Shown: in pieces, positions 15,480-23,531 of the stretch
Numbering within the stretch: position 1 is the first letter of the stretch
How the letters are laid out: the number at the start of each line of letters is the position of its first letter
From: Lachnospiraceae bacterium
GTDB lineage: Bacteria > Bacillota > Clostridia > Lachnospirales > Lachnospiraceae
Direction of reading: 5' to 3'
Length of the DNA: 42,188 bases
NCBI GenBank assembly: GCA_024692885.1
Contig: JAILLZ010000096.1
Location: 1-42,188 of the forward strand
Translations under genes and position numbers: made by a program
Notes under the pieces: model-generated
Told to the model about the DNA's origin: nothing
The model's input: only the letters and a program-made list of their open reading frames with translations
Database searches by the model: none

Positions 15480-16928
15480 ATGTTTATAGCTATCGACCTT
15501 AAATCATTTTATGCGTCCGTGGAGTGTGTGGAGAGGGGATTGGATCCTCTCACAACAAAGCTCGTTGTGGCAGATTCCGAGCGGACTTCAAAAACAATAT
15601 GCCTTGCAGTCTCCCCTGCTCTTAAAGCATACGGGATATCGGGACGAGCAAGGCTTTTTGAGGTTGAGGAGAGAGTAAAACTTCTGAATGCGGGAATAAA
15701 AAAGGAAGAGGATAAGATTACTTACATAACCGCAAAGCCTAGAATGAAGCTTTACATGGATTACAGTACAAAGATATACAATATTTATTTGAAGTACGTT
15801 GCTCCGGAGGATATGCATATATATTCGGTGGACGAGGTATTTATAGATGCCTCTGCCTATCTGAACACATACAAAATGACCGCTCATGAACTGGCAATTA
15901 CCATGATACGCGATGTGTTGAATGAGACCGGTATCACCGCGACTGCCGGAATAGGAACAAACCTTTACCTTTGTAAGATTGCGATGGATATCGTTGCAAA
16001 GCATATGCCGGCCGATTCCGACGGAGTGAGAATAGCAGAGCTTGACGAAAGAAAATACAGAGAGCTTCTCTGGGACCACAAACCAATAACAGATTTTTGG
16101 CGTGTCGGACGAGGATATCAAAAAAGGCTGGCCGAGGTTGGAATAACCACCATGGGTGAGGTGGCAAGATGTTCCATAGGAAAAGAAAACGAGCATTATA
16201 ACGAGGACCTTTTGTACAAGCGTTTCGGAGTGAATGCCGAACTCTTAATAGATCATGCCTGGGGATGGGAACCAGTCACCATGGCGGAGATAAAAGCCTA
16301 CAGACCATCCACAAATTCCATAAGCTCGGGGCAGGTCTTGACCGAACCCTATCCGTATGACAAGGCTAGACTCATAGTGAAAGAAATGACGGAGCTTTTG
16401 GTTTTGGATTTGGTGGATAAAGGAGTGGTTACGGACCAGATGGTGTTGACCATCGGATATGATGTCGAAAATCTGACAAATCCTGATATTAAAAAGAAGT
16501 ATCACGGGCCGGTTACCATAGACCATTACGGACGCCCGGTTCCGAAACATGCCCATGGAACCTTCACCATGAAAAAGATGACGTCGTCGACAAAACTGAT
16601 AAGGGAAGCAGTTCTTGATATATTTGACAGGACGGTAAATCCTAATCTTACCATAAGACGAGTTACCATTGCGGCATGCAGGCTGAAACTTGAGTCCGAG
16701 ATGGAGGAGGACAGCTATGAACAGCTGGATCTGTTTACGGATTACGAGGCCGTGCTGGAGGAGAGAAAAAGCGAGGAAGAAACGCTTGGAAAAGAGAAAA
16801 AACTTCAGCATGCAATGCTTGATATACAAAAGCGATACGGGAAAAATGCCATCTTAAAAGGAATGAACCTGGAGGATGGAGCCATGACCATAAAGAGAAA
16901 CGGGCAGATAGGAGGCCATAAGGCTTGA
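15480..16928 (+). CDS. Y-family DNA polymerase, UmuC-like
   Basis: Error-prone translesion polymerase of 482 residues. The palm motifs are intact: IDLKSFYASVE near the N-terminus carries the first metal Asp, and YSVDEVFIDAS (about 115-125) carries the Asp-Glu pair. The helix-hairpin-helix region follows (TAGIGTNLYLCKIAMDIVAKH, then KPITDFWRVGRG), and the C-terminal little-finger domain holds the usual basic stretch. The tail (residues ~440-482) is charged and lacks a clear beta-clamp motif. ATG 15480 has AGGAAG five nt upstream. The small YolD-like gene follows 31 bp downstream, a pairing seen for this polymerase group in Firmicutes. Confidence 0.93.
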   Translation: MFIAIDLKSFYASVECVERGLDPLTTKLVVADSERTSKTICLAVSPALKAYGISGRARLFEVEERVKLLNAGIKKEEDKITYITAKPRMKLYMDYSTKIYNIYLKYVAPEDMHIYSVDEVFIDASAYLNTYKMTAHELAITMIRDVLNETGITATAGIGTNLYLCKIAMDIVAKHMPADSDGVRIAELDERKYRELLWDHKPITDFWRVGRGYQKRLAEVGITTMGEVARCSIGKENEHYNEDLLYKRFGVNAELLIDHAWGWEPVTMAEIKAYRPSTNSISSGQVLTEPYPYDKARLIVKEMTELLVLDLVDKGVVTDQMVLTIGYDVENLTNPDIKKKYHGPVTIDHYGRPVPKHAHGTFTMKKMTSSTKLIREAVLDIFDRTVNPNLTIRRVTIAACRLKLESEMEEDSYEQLDLFTDYEAVLEERKSEEETLGKEKKLQHAMLDIQKRYGKNAILKGMNLEDGAMTIKRNGQIGGHKA

Positions 16929-16959
16929 CCATAACAAGAAAAGATTAGGGGGGTAAGGC

Positions 16960-17145
16960 ATGAACGGAAAATATGATGACATTATAGATTTGCCTCATCA
17001 CATCTCGAAAAAACATCCGCAAATGTCCATTGAGGACAGGGCAGCCCAATTTGCACCCTTTGCGGCACTGACGGGACTTGATGAAGAAATGAAAAAGACT
17101 GCGGAAGAAAATGAGAGAATCATGGACAGACGCAGCGAAGAATAA
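16960..17145 (+). CDS. Small YolD-like protein paired with the Y-family polymerase
   Basis: A 61-residue protein with the core PHHISKKHPQMSIEDRAAQF followed by APFAALTGLDEE, which matches the conserved patch of small proteins encoded next to UmuC-like polymerases (YolD-like). GGGGGG lies seven nt before the ATG. It is in an apparent operon with the polymerase (31 bp gap) and the lipase-like gene (13 bp gap). Such partners are thought to act on polymerase or clamp contact; that is not proven by this sequence. Confidence 0.78.
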   Translation: MNGKYDDIIDLPHHISKKHPQMSIEDRAAQFAPFAALTGLDEEMKKTAEENERIMDRRSEE

Positions 17146-17158
17146 AGAGGTATAAGAC

Positions 17159-18352
17159 GTGAACATGCTTGATTATATGGAGTGGAGAGGCGACCTTTCG
17201 TTTAAGGTTTCTCCGTTTAATGACGTGGATGCAATGATTTTGTCCCAGTTGGCAGGTGTGGATTACACCGGGATTGTGGATAAAGCAGTAAATGTGGATT
17301 TACTGAATCCGAAAGAGATGAAAAGAGTCACTCTTCGAGAGGTGGCAAAACAGTATAAAATGGTACTCGCGGAACCAAACAGAAAGGTGGATTTTGAGGA
17401 GAGTGACAACAAGAAACTTCTCTTAGATGCCGTGGGAAACAGTGTGCGCTTTGGAGATATAGAGATGAGCGCTTTCATCCGTGACACGGATGTGGAGGCT
17501 GTAAAGCAGTTTTCTGCGGTTACATTTTTCCTTCCAAGAAGAGTGAGGTTTATTGCCTTTCGCGGAACGGACGGAAGTGTTACCTCCTGGAAAGAAAACT
17601 TCAATATGGCTTACCTTCTGCCGTTTCCTGCAGAGAGGGATGCCCTTGTTTATCTTGAAAAAATGAGCAAAGGTTTCTTTGTAAAAACCATAATCGGAGG
17701 ACATTCCAAGGGTGGAAATCTTGCTCTTTACAGCGGATATTTCTCCGATGAAAAGACGCGCAAAAAGATAAAAAAAGTCTATTGCTTTGACGGACCGGGA
17801 TTTTGCGAGGACCCGGAGACATTCCCAGGATACGAGGATATCAAAGAAAAGATTGTTGCTTACATTCCGCAAAGCTCGGTGGTTGGACGCATCTTAAATG
17901 CCGAACAGCCTGCAATGATAGTAAAAAGCAACGGATTGGGAATCGGAACACACAGCATGTTTACCTGGCAGATAACCGGAACAACCTTTGTTGCTGAGAA
18001 TACAACGGATGAATACAGCAACAAAACAAAGGAGCTGTTGGACAACTGGATAAGTCAGGTGGAAAGAAAAGAACGGAAAGCCCTTATAGAAGAGGTCTTT
18101 GCCGTTCTTGGTAAAAACGATATTCACAATGCTGAAGATTTTGCGGGACTTGGCGTGAAGCAGCTTCCGAAATTTATAATGGATGTGCTTTCTCTGTCGC
18201 AGCCCAACAAGGAACTTCTTTTGAGTATTATAAAGGAGTCGTTCAGTCCTGAACTTTTAAAAGGATTCCTTCATCTTCCAGAGTTTCACATACTCTCTCG
18301 TAGGCAGCCTCGTCAGGACACAGAAGAGTGTGAAGATGAAGACCGTTCGTAA
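17159..18352 (+). CDS. Mbeg1-like alpha/beta hydrolase (DUF2974 type)
   Basis: Protein of 397 residues with the class-3 lipase-like pattern: FRGTDGSVTSWKENFNMAY (oxyanion side), nucleophile S183 in GGHSKGGNLALY, and FDGPGFCEDP afterwards, all typical of the DUF2974/Mbeg1-like family. No signal peptide. The start is GTG 17159 with AGAGG eight nt upstream; the in-frame ATG at 17165 is too far from that site. The last 37 codons overlap the 3' end of niaR on the other strand, and their translation (rich in Arg, Glu and Asp) looks unlike the rest, so the C-terminal tail may be a run-on after loss of an older stop. It sits in a run with the polymerase, but no functional link is evident. Confidence 0.85.
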   Translation: MNMLDYMEWRGDLSFKVSPFNDVDAMILSQLAGVDYTGIVDKAVNVDLLNPKEMKRVTLREVAKQYKMVLAEPNRKVDFEESDNKKLLLDAVGNSVRFGDIEMSAFIRDTDVEAVKQFSAVTFFLPRRVRFIAFRGTDGSVTSWKENFNMAYLLPFPAERDALVYLEKMSKGFFVKTIIGGHSKGGNLALYSGYFSDEKTRKKIKKVYCFDGPGFCEDPETFPGYEDIKEKIVAYIPQSSVVGRILNAEQPAMIVKSNGLGIGTHSMFTWQITGTTFVAENTTDEYSNKTKELLDNWISQVERKERKALIEEVFAVLGKNDIHNAEDFAGLGVKQLPKFIMDVLSLSQPNKELLLSIIKESFSPELLKGFLHLPEFHILSRRQPRQDTEECEDEDRS

Positions 18353-18776
18353 GCTCTGACAAAGCGTGGGCATCGAGCTCTTTTGCTTTGCTCACAAACT
18401 GGCTTACGTCGTAGCGTGACTTTATCTGAAGCGGACCGGTAAGCTGCCCGTAAAGAGGATGCTCGACTATGACATCCAAAACGCTGCAACCGTTGTCGAC
18501 ACATATGTTTAATTCAGCCTGCATTTGCTCTCCGGAGTGGATGCAGGCTATTGTTTTGATGAGTCCCCCATCCATTTCTTTTTCGCCTTCCGAAGAGATG
18601 ATGTATCCGCGTGGAGTAGCCACAATATCCTCGCCCCTTGCACGCAGCAAGGCTATATCTCCGACCACAATCTGTCTGCTCACACCGTATTTTTTTGCAA
18701 GAGCAGCAGCACTCACGGCCACGTTACTCTTTTTCAGTTCTGCAAGTATTTTTTTCCTTCTTTCTTCAGCTGTCAT
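18243..18776 (-). CDS. niaR: NiaR-type niacin-responsive repressor
   Basis: Repressor of 177 residues with an N-terminal winged helix (HTH_11 type, VSAAALAKKYGVSRQIVVGD) and a C-terminal 3H domain bearing its conserved histidines (IVEHPLYGQLTGPL, AHALSELTNGLHLHTL). Known family members bind nicotinate with a metal ion and repress NAD biosynthesis or niacin uptake genes. AAAAGG lies seven nt before the ATG. It is divergent from the EIIC-like membrane gene, with a palindrome between them, so it very likely controls that gene. Its last 110 bp overlap the convergent hydrolase gene. Confidence 0.93.
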   Translation of the reverse strand: MTAEERRKKILAELKKSNVAVSAAALAKKYGVSRQIVVGDIALLRARGEDIVATPRGYIISSEGEKEMDGGLIKTIACIHSGEQMQAELNICVDNGCSVLDVIVEHPLYGQLTGPLQIKSRYDVSQFVSKAKELDAHALSELTNGLHLHTLLCPDEAAYERVCETLEDEGILLKVQD

Positions 18777-18815
18777 GTCAGTACCTTTTCATAATAATTA
18801 TCGGAAACGAAATAT

Positions 18816-18844
18816 AGTATATTGCATTATGAATTGAAAAGCAA
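18816..18844 (-). promoter_or_regulatory. Promoter of niaR
   Basis: Minus-strand -35 TTGCTT (18839-18844) and -10 TATACT (18816-18821) with a 17-bp spacer. The NiaR-like palindrome lies 13 bp upstream of the -35. Confidence 0.65.
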
Positions 18845-18852
18845 TATAATAC

Positions 18853-18880
18853 TCGACAGGTGTCAAGACACCTATATATT
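18853..18880 (+). promoter_or_regulatory. Promoter of the EIIC-like gene with embedded NiaR-like operator
   Basis: A -35 TCGACA (18853-18858) and a -10 TATATT (18875-18880) are 16 bp apart. The spacer is almost entirely a perfect dyad, AGGTGTC-AA-GACACCT (18858-18873). An operator between the two hexamers would block RNA polymerase directly. The GGTGTC/GACACC core resembles what I recall of NiaR sites in Firmicutes. Confidence 0.72.
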
Positions 18881-18971
18881 CACAATGGTATACACGGTAT
18901 ATTATTGTGGAAGAATACAATGATAAGTGTAAGAAAACTAGATACTTATCAAAAGAAAACGAGAGGGAATT

Positions 18972-20063
18972 ATGGAAAAATTTAAAGAGTTTCTCAAACG
19001 AAAAAACATCATTATTTCAGCAAAGCGCTACGGAATCGATGCCTTGGGAGCCATGGCTCAGGGTCTGTTCTGTTCGCTTCTCATCGGTACCATTTTAAAC
19101 ACATTGGGAACACAGTTTCATATAGGTTTTTTGACAACACCTGTATATGCAACTGACACTGTTTCCTACACAATCGGCGGATTTGCATCAGCTATGGTCG
19201 GACCTGCAATGGCAGCATCCATAGGACTTGCTCTTCAGGCACCGCCTTTGGTCTTGTTTTCACTTGTTCCGGTCGGATTTGCCACAAACCTTATGGGTGG
19301 AGCAGGCGGTCCGCTTGCTGTACTCGTGGTTGCTATAATAGCTTCAGAGTTTGGTAAAGCCGTTTCAAAGGAGACAAAGATTGATATTCTTGTTACTCCA
19401 ATAGTAACTATATTGGTTGGAATCGGCCTCGCATCTGTTATCGCTGCACCTATCGGAGCTGCAGCTTCACAGGTTGGAAGAATTATCATGTGGGCTACAG
19501 AGCTTCAGCCATTCCTCATGGGAATCCTTGTATCAGTAATTGTTGGTATAGCACTCACGCTTCCTATTTCTTCAGCAGCTATTTGTGCGGCACTCAGTCT
19601 TACGGGGCTTGCCGGTGGAGCAGCAGTCGCAGGATGTTGTGCACAGATGATTGGATTTGCAGTTATGTCATTTAAGGAGAACGGAGTCGGAGGACTTGTT
19701 TCCCAGGGAATCGGAACATCAATGCTTCAGATGCCAAACATCGTAAAGAATCCTAAGACTTGGATTCCGCCAATCATTGCATCTGCAATCACCGGACCTA
19801 TCGCAACATGTATCTTCAAGCTCACAATGGACGGACCTGCAGTATCATCAGGAATGGGAACCTGCGGACTTGTAGGACAGATTGGTGTATACACCGGATG
19901 GTTAAACGACATTGAAGCAGGTACAAAGGCTGCAATCACAGCCGGAGACTGGGTTGGACTTGTTCTTATCTGCTTCATCCTTCCTGCAATCATTTCGACT
20001 GTTATCTGCGAAATGGAGAGAAAAGCCGGATGGATTAAGGACGGAGATCTCAAACTCGACTAA
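18972..20063 (+). CDS. Stand-alone PTS EIIC-like membrane protein (PTS_EIIC_2 type), candidate niacin-related transporter
   Basis: Integral membrane protein of 363 residues with about nine or ten hydrophobic segments and many small residues (Gly/Ala), similar in pattern to the PTS_EIIC_2 family. Typical lines are GPAMAASIGLALQAPPLV, GFATNLMGGAGGPLAV and a C-terminal PAVSSGMGTCGLVGQIG. No EIIA, EIIB or sugar gene is nearby, so sugar phosphotransfer is doubtful. It is divergent from niaR and its promoter encloses the NiaR-like palindrome. I therefore infer uptake or export of a niacin-related compound rather than a sugar. GAGGG lies five nt before the ATG. A terminator follows, so it is a single-gene transcript. 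Confidence 0.8.
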   Translation: MEKFKEFLKRKNIIISAKRYGIDALGAMAQGLFCSLLIGTILNTLGTQFHIGFLTTPVYATDTVSYTIGGFASAMVGPAMAASIGLALQAPPLVLFSLVPVGFATNLMGGAGGPLAVLVVAIIASEFGKAVSKETKIDILVTPIVTILVGIGLASVIAAPIGAAASQVGRIIMWATELQPFLMGILVSVIVGIALTLPISSAAICAALSLTGLAGGAAVAGCCAQMIGFAVMSFKENGVGGLVSQGIGTSMLQMPNIVKNPKTWIPPIIASAITGPIATCIFKLTMDGPAVSSGMGTCGLVGQIGVYTGWLNDIEAGTKAAITAGDWVGLVLICFILPAIISTVICEMERKAGWIKDGDLKLD

Positions 20064-20071
20064 TTTTGTAA

Positions 20072-20120
20072 TGCACATGTATTTTTATTCGGTGAATGAG
20101 GATACATGTGTATTTTTTTT
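20072..20120 (+). terminator. Terminator of the EIIC-like gene
   Basis: TGCACATGTAT (20072-20082) pairs with ATACATGTGTA (20102-20112; one G-T pair) and is followed by a run of eight T. The loop is about 19 nt. Confidence 0.8.
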
Positions 20121-20248
20121 GCAGTAGATTAAACGGATGAAATGAGTATTAATAAATAGCAATATTAGGAACATCCCAAATAGGAAAAATAGTATGAATA
20201 TGCTTAAAAATAGCATGAAAAAAACGTGCGAAAATAGAAAAAAAGTAC

Positions 20249-20254
20249 TATAAT
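20249..20254 (+). promoter_or_regulatory. Possible -10 box before the Spx/ArsC-like gene
   Basis: A consensus TATAAT lies 51 bp before the ATG at 20306 in an AT-rich gap of about 180 bp that otherwise shows nothing. No good -35 is at the right distance. Confidence 0.4.
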
Positions 20255-20305
20255 AAATGATAAGGCGTTTAAAGATTAAGATATTGCACTTAGGGAGATA
20301 AAGGG

Positions 20306-20656
20306 ATGACAAAAGTTTACTGTTATTCAAGATGTACAACATGTAGAAAAGCCTTAAAATGGCTGGATGAAAACAAAGTTAAGTATGAACTTATAGACAT
20401 CAAGGAAGATCATCCTGATGAAAAGACACTTCGTCAATTGCGCAAGAAGAGCGGACTTCCGTTGAAAAAGTTTTTCAATACCAGCGGACAGCTATATCGT
20501 GAGATGGAGCTTTCAAGGAAACTTCCGGATATGAGTGAAGACGAAATGTTTAAAATACTGGCATCCGACGGGATGCTGGTAAAGAGACCGCTTTTGGTAA
20601 CCGATGAAAGCGTCCTCACGGGGTTCAAAGAGGACGATTGGAAAAAAGTATTGTAA
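20306..20656 (+). CDS. Spx/ArsC-family thioredoxin-fold protein
   Basis: A 116-residue protein of the ArsC/Spx/MgsR superfamily. The redox motif CTTC lies at residues 10-13, the same place as the CxxC switch of Spx, and the fold signature is complete (YSRCTTCRKALKWLDEN, KKFFNTSGQLYR, VKRPLLVTDESVLTGF). RPLLV corresponds to the conserved Arg-Pro cis-proline segment. It could be a glutaredoxin-dependent reductase or an Spx-like regulator of RNA polymerase; no ars genes are nearby, and the Spx C-terminal contact region was not recognised. AAGGG is directly before the ATG. The MBL-fold gene follows after 19 bp. Confidence 0.85.
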   Translation: MTKVYCYSRCTTCRKALKWLDENKVKYELIDIKEDHPDEKTLRQLRKKSGLPLKKFFNTSGQLYREMELSRKLPDMSEDEMFKILASDGMLVKRPLLVTDESVLTGFKEDDWKKVL

Positions 20657-20675
20657 AAAAACAGTGGGGGATTTT

Positions 20676-21314
20676 ATGACATCTAATATCAGAGTTCTGA
20701 CGCACAGCAGCATAAGGGTAGAAGGCCAAAAAACAGTGGTTTACATCGATCCGTTTGAGATAGATGGTGCGCCTCATGATGCTGATGTGGTTTTCGTGAC
20801 ACATTCCCATTACGATCATTTTTCACCTGAGGATATTGAAAAGATTAGCAAGGCCAATACCATTCTGGTGGCTCCAAACAGCATGAATGGTGAGACAAAA
20901 AAAGCCGGAGGTCTTGTGTCGAAGATAATAAATGTAACTCCCGGAGAAGAGCCTGAAATCCTCGGAGTTAAATTTCAGGTGGTAAGAGCATATAACACCA
21001 CGAGCCAGTTCCACAAAAAGGAAGCAGACTTTGTGGGATACATCATCAATGTGGACGGCAGCAGGATATATATTGCCGGTGACACAGAAGCAAATGAGGA
21101 TAACCTGAAAGTGCAGTGTGATGTGGCTTTGGTTCCAATCGGGGGTACATATACGATGGACGCAAAGGCTGCTGCAGATTTTGTAAACAGGCTTAATCCA
21201 AAGGTTGCAATCCCTACCCACTACGGAAACATTGTGGGAGATGCTTCCGCGGCAGAAGAATTTGCCAAAAAGGTAAATCCAGGGATAAAAGTTGAAATAA
21301 AGATGGAGAAGTAA
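20676..21314 (+). CDS. MBL-fold metal-dependent hydrolase, UlaG-like group
   Basis: Protein of 212 residues with the metallo-beta-lactamase metal motif HSHYDH (in VFVTHSHYDHFS), the Asp ligand in IAGDTEANED, and a late His in IPTHYG. Size and pattern resemble the UlaG/UPF0173 group of general metal hydrolases; the substrate is not deducible. ATG 20676 has GGGGG six nt upstream. The longer in-frame start at 20604 would lie inside the preceding gene and is rejected. It is probably co-transcribed with the Spx/ArsC-like gene; the HD-GYP gene begins 36 bp after its stop. Confidence 0.87.
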   Translation: MTSNIRVLTHSSIRVEGQKTVVYIDPFEIDGAPHDADVVFVTHSHYDHFSPEDIEKISKANTILVAPNSMNGETKKAGGLVSKIINVTPGEEPEILGVKFQVVRAYNTTSQFHKKEADFVGYIINVDGSRIYIAGDTEANEDNLKVQCDVALVPIGGTYTMDAKAAADFVNRLNPKVAIPTHYGNIVGDASAAEEFAKKVNPGIKVEIKMEK

Positions 21315-21350
21315 AAATTCGGACTGAAGGTATTGTACGGAGGGGGAGAA

Positions 21351-23483
21351 TTGAGTATTCACGTGCAAAAAACAAACCGTAGTATTCGAAACAGACGTAT
21401 AGCAATAGCACTTTGCATATTGATAAACGTGGTTATTGCTTTTTTGACAAGTTTATTTAAGCTACCTATGTACTTTGATACAATTGGTACAATAGCGATT
21501 GCTTCAATGACCGGACTATTTCCCGGAATACTTGTTGCGGTTATCACGAACCTACTCTGCGGTTTTTTCAACGAATATGCGCTTTATTATTCAATAATCA
21601 ATGTGCTGATTGCCATAGTGACAGCATGGTTTGTGCGCTACAAAAAGTATGAAAAGATTTTGTGGCTTTTTGAGTATGTCCTCGTATTGGCAGCAATCAG
21701 TGGTATCTTGGGAACCGCTGTTCAGTGGGTTCTTATGTCCGGTCCGCAGTTTGATGACGTAGCCGAGGCTGCTGCGGCATTATCTCAAAAAACGAATTTT
21801 AATTATTTTATATCCGCAACGATCGTCAACATTGGATTAAGCTTTGTTGATAAGACGATTACGGTTTTTTGCGCTTTTTTCTGCATTCGATTTATTCCTG
21901 AAGAAAAGAGAAAAGCCATGTGGGCAAGTGGTTGGAAACAGACACCGCTCACAGATGATGTTATAAGCACAATAACTGAAAAAAGAGGAATGCAGTCTGT
22001 CAGAGGGAAGATGGGACTGCTTATTTCCGCTGTTTCCGTAACGCTTGTTTTGGTAATGTCGTGGATAAGTATTAACGAGTATTACAAAAAGACAATGGAA
22101 CAGTACACAACAGATGCTTTGAATGCCACAAGACTGGCGGCAGAATTTATAGACGGAGATTCCATTGAGCTATATTTGAGAAAGGGCGAGAGTGCTCCGG
22201 GATACCAGGAGACAAAGAATCTCCTATACAAGATAAGAGACAATGCCACAGGGGTGAAATATCTCTACGTTCTGAAGATTTCGAAAAAAGAATATACCTT
22301 TGTGTTTGATTTGGATACGGATGACGAACCCGGAAATCCTCTGGGATATACCAATCCTATAGAGGAGGCTTTCGAACCTATATTAACAAAGCTTTTGGCA
22401 GGCGAGGAGATAGACCCGATTGAATCGGACGACACATATGGATGGCTTTTAACAACATATTATCCGGTTAAAAATTCTGCAGGAAAAACAGTCTGTTACG
22501 TCGGAGCAGATGTCTCAATGAGCTATCTGTCGGATTATACAATAGAATTCCTGGTTAAGTCTTTAATAATATTCGCCGGATTCTTTATTTTGGTATACGG
22601 ATACGCCCTCAGCGCTTCCGGATACAGTCTGGTTTATCCATTGAGCACCATCACAATGTCAGCCAAGGATTTTGTGGAAAACATTGGAGATCAGAAATCG
22701 GTTGATAAAAGTGTTAAGAATATCAGAGCAATGAACATCCACACCGGAGATGAAGTAGAGGAATTGTATTTGGCAATCTGCCGCATGGAAGCAAACATGG
22801 CAGAGCAGATTCGTGACATCAGGCATTATGCGGATGCGACAGCCAAGATGCAGAACGGACTTATCATAACGATGGCGGACATGGTTGAAAGCCGTGACTC
22901 CGACACCGGTTCACATGTACAAAAGACTGCCGCTTACGTAAAGATAATTCTGAAAGGATTGAAGAAAAAAGGATATTACGAATCTAAGCTTACAGCCAAG
23001 TATATGGCTGATGTGGAGATGTCGGCACCGCTTCATGATGTTGGAAAGATCAATATTTCGGATGTGATTTTAAATAAGCCGGGCAAACTTACGGATGAGG
23101 AATACGAAATCATGAAGACTCACACCACGGCCGGCAAGGAGATAATGGAAAATGCCATAAGTACCGTAGAGGGAGAAAACTACCTCAAAGAAGCAAGAAA
23201 CATGGCAGCATATCATCACGAGAGATGGGACGGAAAAGGATATCCGGAAGGCCTTCACGGAGAGGTTATTCCGCTTTCGGCAAGAGTTATGGCTGTTGCG
23301 GATGTATTTGATGCCTTGACTTCAGCGAGAATATATAAGCCGGCTTTCCCAATAGAGAAGGCACTTGAAATATTGCAGGAAGACTCGGGAACACAGTTTG
23401 ATCCTAAGTGTGTTGAAGTGTTTATGGATTCGCTTCCTGAGGTTAAGCAGGTACTGAGAAAGTATAACAGACCGGAGTTATAG
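21351..23483 (+). CDS. HD-GYP protein with S-component-like membrane domain and extracellular Cache-like sensor
   Basis: About 711 residues. Residues ~15-185 form five or six helices reading like an ECF-transporter S component (LPMYFDTIGTIAIASMTGLF, then a Gly-rich helix and NLLCGFF). A further helix at ~225-245 leads to an extracytoplasmic region to ~395 (VKYLYVLKISKKEYTFVFDL, YPVKNSAGKTVCYVGADVSM) of Cache type, then another helix and a HAMP/coiled linker. The HD-GYP domain has H562-D563 in LHDVGKINISD, KTHTTAG, YHHERWDGKGYPEG and VADVFDALTS, all intact, so it should degrade c-di-GMP. TTG 21351 is chosen for GGAGG seven nt before it. First gene of the signalling block; the kinase gene follows 48 bp downstream. 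Confidence 0.9.
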   Translation: MSIHVQKTNRSIRNRRIAIALCILINVVIAFLTSLFKLPMYFDTIGTIAIASMTGLFPGILVAVITNLLCGFFNEYALYYSIINVLIAIVTAWFVRYKKYEKILWLFEYVLVLAAISGILGTAVQWVLMSGPQFDDVAEAAAALSQKTNFNYFISATIVNIGLSFVDKTITVFCAFFCIRFIPEEKRKAMWASGWKQTPLTDDVISTITEKRGMQSVRGKMGLLISAVSVTLVLVMSWISINEYYKKTMEQYTTDALNATRLAAEFIDGDSIELYLRKGESAPGYQETKNLLYKIRDNATGVKYLYVLKISKKEYTFVFDLDTDDEPGNPLGYTNPIEEAFEPILTKLLAGEEIDPIESDDTYGWLLTTYYPVKNSAGKTVCYVGADVSMSYLSDYTIEFLVKSLIIFAGFFILVYGYALSASGYSLVYPLSTITMSAKDFVENIGDQKSVDKSVKNIRAMNIHTGDEVEELYLAICRMEANMAEQIRDIRHYADATAKMQNGLIITMADMVESRDSDTGSHVQKTAAYVKIILKGLKKKGYYESKLTAKYMADVEMSAPLHDVGKINISDVILNKPGKLTDEEYEIMKTHTTAGKEIMENAISTVEGENYLKEARNMAAYHHERWDGKGYPEGLHGEVIPLSARVMAVADVFDALTSARIYKPAFPIEKALEILQEDSGTQFDPKCVEVFMDSLPEVKQVLRKYNRPEL

Positions 23484-23531
23484 AAGGTATTAAGCAAAAG
23501 TAACAGACCGGAAAAAAACGGGGATATGAGC

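Noticed and set aside
15588-16196. Long ORF antisense to the Y-family polymerase
   Set aside because: Cys/His/Tyr-rich shadow translation of a strongly conserved gene; no start signals. Similar antisense ORFs at 2024-2527, 25383-25994, 26096-26722 and 16245-16829 were rejected for the same reason.
18907-19098. Upstream ORF (63 aa) overlapping the EIIC-like gene
   Set aside because: Starts with GTG without a ribosome site and runs out of frame through the real gene.
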